From Teratosphaeria epicoccoides (lineage: Eukaryota; Ascomycota; Dothideomycetes; Mycosphaerellales; Teratosphaeriaceae), in contig JADDMT010000286.1 of the NCBI GenBank assembly GCA_021401465.1, positions 1 through 17,122 of the forward strand: a stretch of DNA of 17,122 bases. Direction: 5' to 3'. Shown here piece after piece: positions 16,501 to 17,122 of the stretch. The number at the start of each line of letters is the position of its first letter. Positions within the stretch are counted from its first letter, which is position 1. Under the pieces are notes generated by a model that made no database searches, was not told where the DNA came from, and saw only the letters and a program-made list of their open reading frames with translations. Made by a program: the position numbers and the translations under genes.

Positions 16501-17122
16501 ACTCATCGGGAACTGTAAATTCGACCCTGACTTCCAATTGCGTTGCTTTGACCCATAGGACGTGCACTTCCTGTTCTAGATCCTTGATGGCGGCTACCAT
16601 CTCGCTTGAAGTCATAGCACATATTTCGATCTTGCCTAGTGCGTCGTGCACTACAGGTAGAGGTATCGATCTTGAGAGTTCTGGGAACTAGATCCTCTCA
16701 TTCTTCTAGTCGATATAGGGGTTGGCGTTCCTTAGCCATAGCAACCCTAGTACTACATCCGAGCCTAGCGACTCCGTGATGTCGAACTAGAGCATCTCTC
16801 GGTGGCGTCCTATCCGCAGAGGCATCATCTCGGTCTCCTTGTCAACTATTCCTTGGTTGTACGTGACTAGCTTTCCATCGATCGCTTGTAGCGAGAAAGC
16901 ATTCGTTTTCGCCTGTAGCTTTATCCTAGCTGTCCTGGCGAACTTGGGCGTCATGAAGATTCTAGTACACCCTGAATCTATTAAGGCCCTAGCTGGCGTC
17001 TCGTCGATGTGCAACCATACTCTAAGGTTGTTCGCGTATCTGGCGCCGATCGCGGCACATCGTTGCAGCCCTGTCTAGTCTGTCCGTAGGTCTAATTTCG
17101 GCGGACCTCGTCGTTTCCCGAA
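13595..17122 (-). pseudogene. pol polyprotein of family B copy B1 (5' end outside the window)
   Basis: One minus-strand frame runs from the window edge to TAA at 13597-13595 with some two dozen RIP-type stops and no frameshift. Protease: ALIDSG with catalytic DSG at 16978-16970. RT: RLCVDYRGLND near 16250 and YLDD at 15943-15932. RNase H: ETDAS with Asp at 15496 and DKELLAIV near 15375. Integrase: zinc finger about 14870-14740, where the first Cys of C-x2-C is Tyr (TAT); catalytic Asp in AMDF (about 14655) and TDRGS (about 14460), and Glu in QTER (about 14355) retained. The GPF/Y-like region and PVFHVSLLE follow near 13860, then the chromodomain about 13770-13640 (QYLVKWEGY). It is less decayed than the A copies or B2 but not translatable. 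Confidence 0.92.

Larger units (their letters stand above)
12411..17122 (-). mobile_element. Chromovirus family B, copy B1 (3' part with 3' LTR)
   Basis: On the minus strand it runs protease, RT, RNase H, integrase and chromodomain (17122 to 13595), then an opposite-strand small gene (12980-13531), a polypurine tract and the 3' LTR (12411-12900). Gag and the 5' LTR lie beyond the window. The architecture is the same as family A, although LTR, pol and accessory gene are clearly different, so the arrangement is shared between two families. Confidence 0.85.

Overview
The window looks like repeat-rich heterochromatin from a filamentous ascomycete (Pezizomycotina). It holds no ordinary host gene. 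Everything recognisable is Ty3/gypsy LTR retrotransposon with a C-terminal chromodomain (chromovirus), broken by many TAG/TAA stops. The stops sit where homologues have Gln (CAG/CAA) or Trp (TGG). That is the mark of repeat-induced point mutation (RIP, CpA to TpA on either strand), so a RIP-competent fungus is inferred. Short introns with fungal-type splice signals agree.

Two element families are present, A and B. Layout: (1) 1-6984, copy A1 on the plus strand: end of gag, protease, RT, RNase H, integrase and chromodomain in one frame (1 to about 4189/4333), an opposite-strand gene (5826 to 4330), about 0.8 kb of noncoding DNA, a polypurine tract and the 3' LTR (6625-6984). (2) 6985-11356, copy A2 on the minus strand: leader, gag, protease, RT, RNase H, with its 5' LTR at 10997-11356. 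A1 interrupts it at 6985, and a solo LTR of the same family (7975-8334, target duplication GGTAG) also sits in it. (3) 11357-12256, a plus-strand RT/RNase H fragment of family B (B2), into which A2 inserted. (4) 12254-12410, a scrap of family A gag (A3). (5) 12411-17122, copy B1 on the minus strand: 3' LTR (12411-12900), polypurine tract, a plus-strand small gene (12980-13531), then pol (13595 to the window end), with its 5' part outside. The nesting is B2 containing A2 containing A1 and the solo LTR, and A3 containing B1.

The most interesting point is that both families carry an extra gene between pol and the 3' LTR, on the strand opposite pol and tail-to-tail with it. In A it encodes about 463 residues with two spliceosomal introns, its own TATA box, a Cys-rich N-terminus and a charged, NLS-like C-terminus. 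In B it encodes about 183 residues with a Cys cluster and a coiled coil. Both contain a C-x2-C-x6-C motif. This suggests an accessory nuclear, zinc-binding protein made from an antisense transcript; its function is unknown.

In family A the LTR carries a TATA box. About 30 nt downstream is a 9-nt sequence complementary to the start of the internal leader, which suggests Tf1/sushi-type self-priming. In family B the LTR carries two perfect Gcn4/CPC-1-type sites, two CACGTG boxes and an array of palindromes. All copies look dead: many stops, and lost catalytic residues (integrase Glu to Lys in A1, RNase H Asp to Asn in A2).
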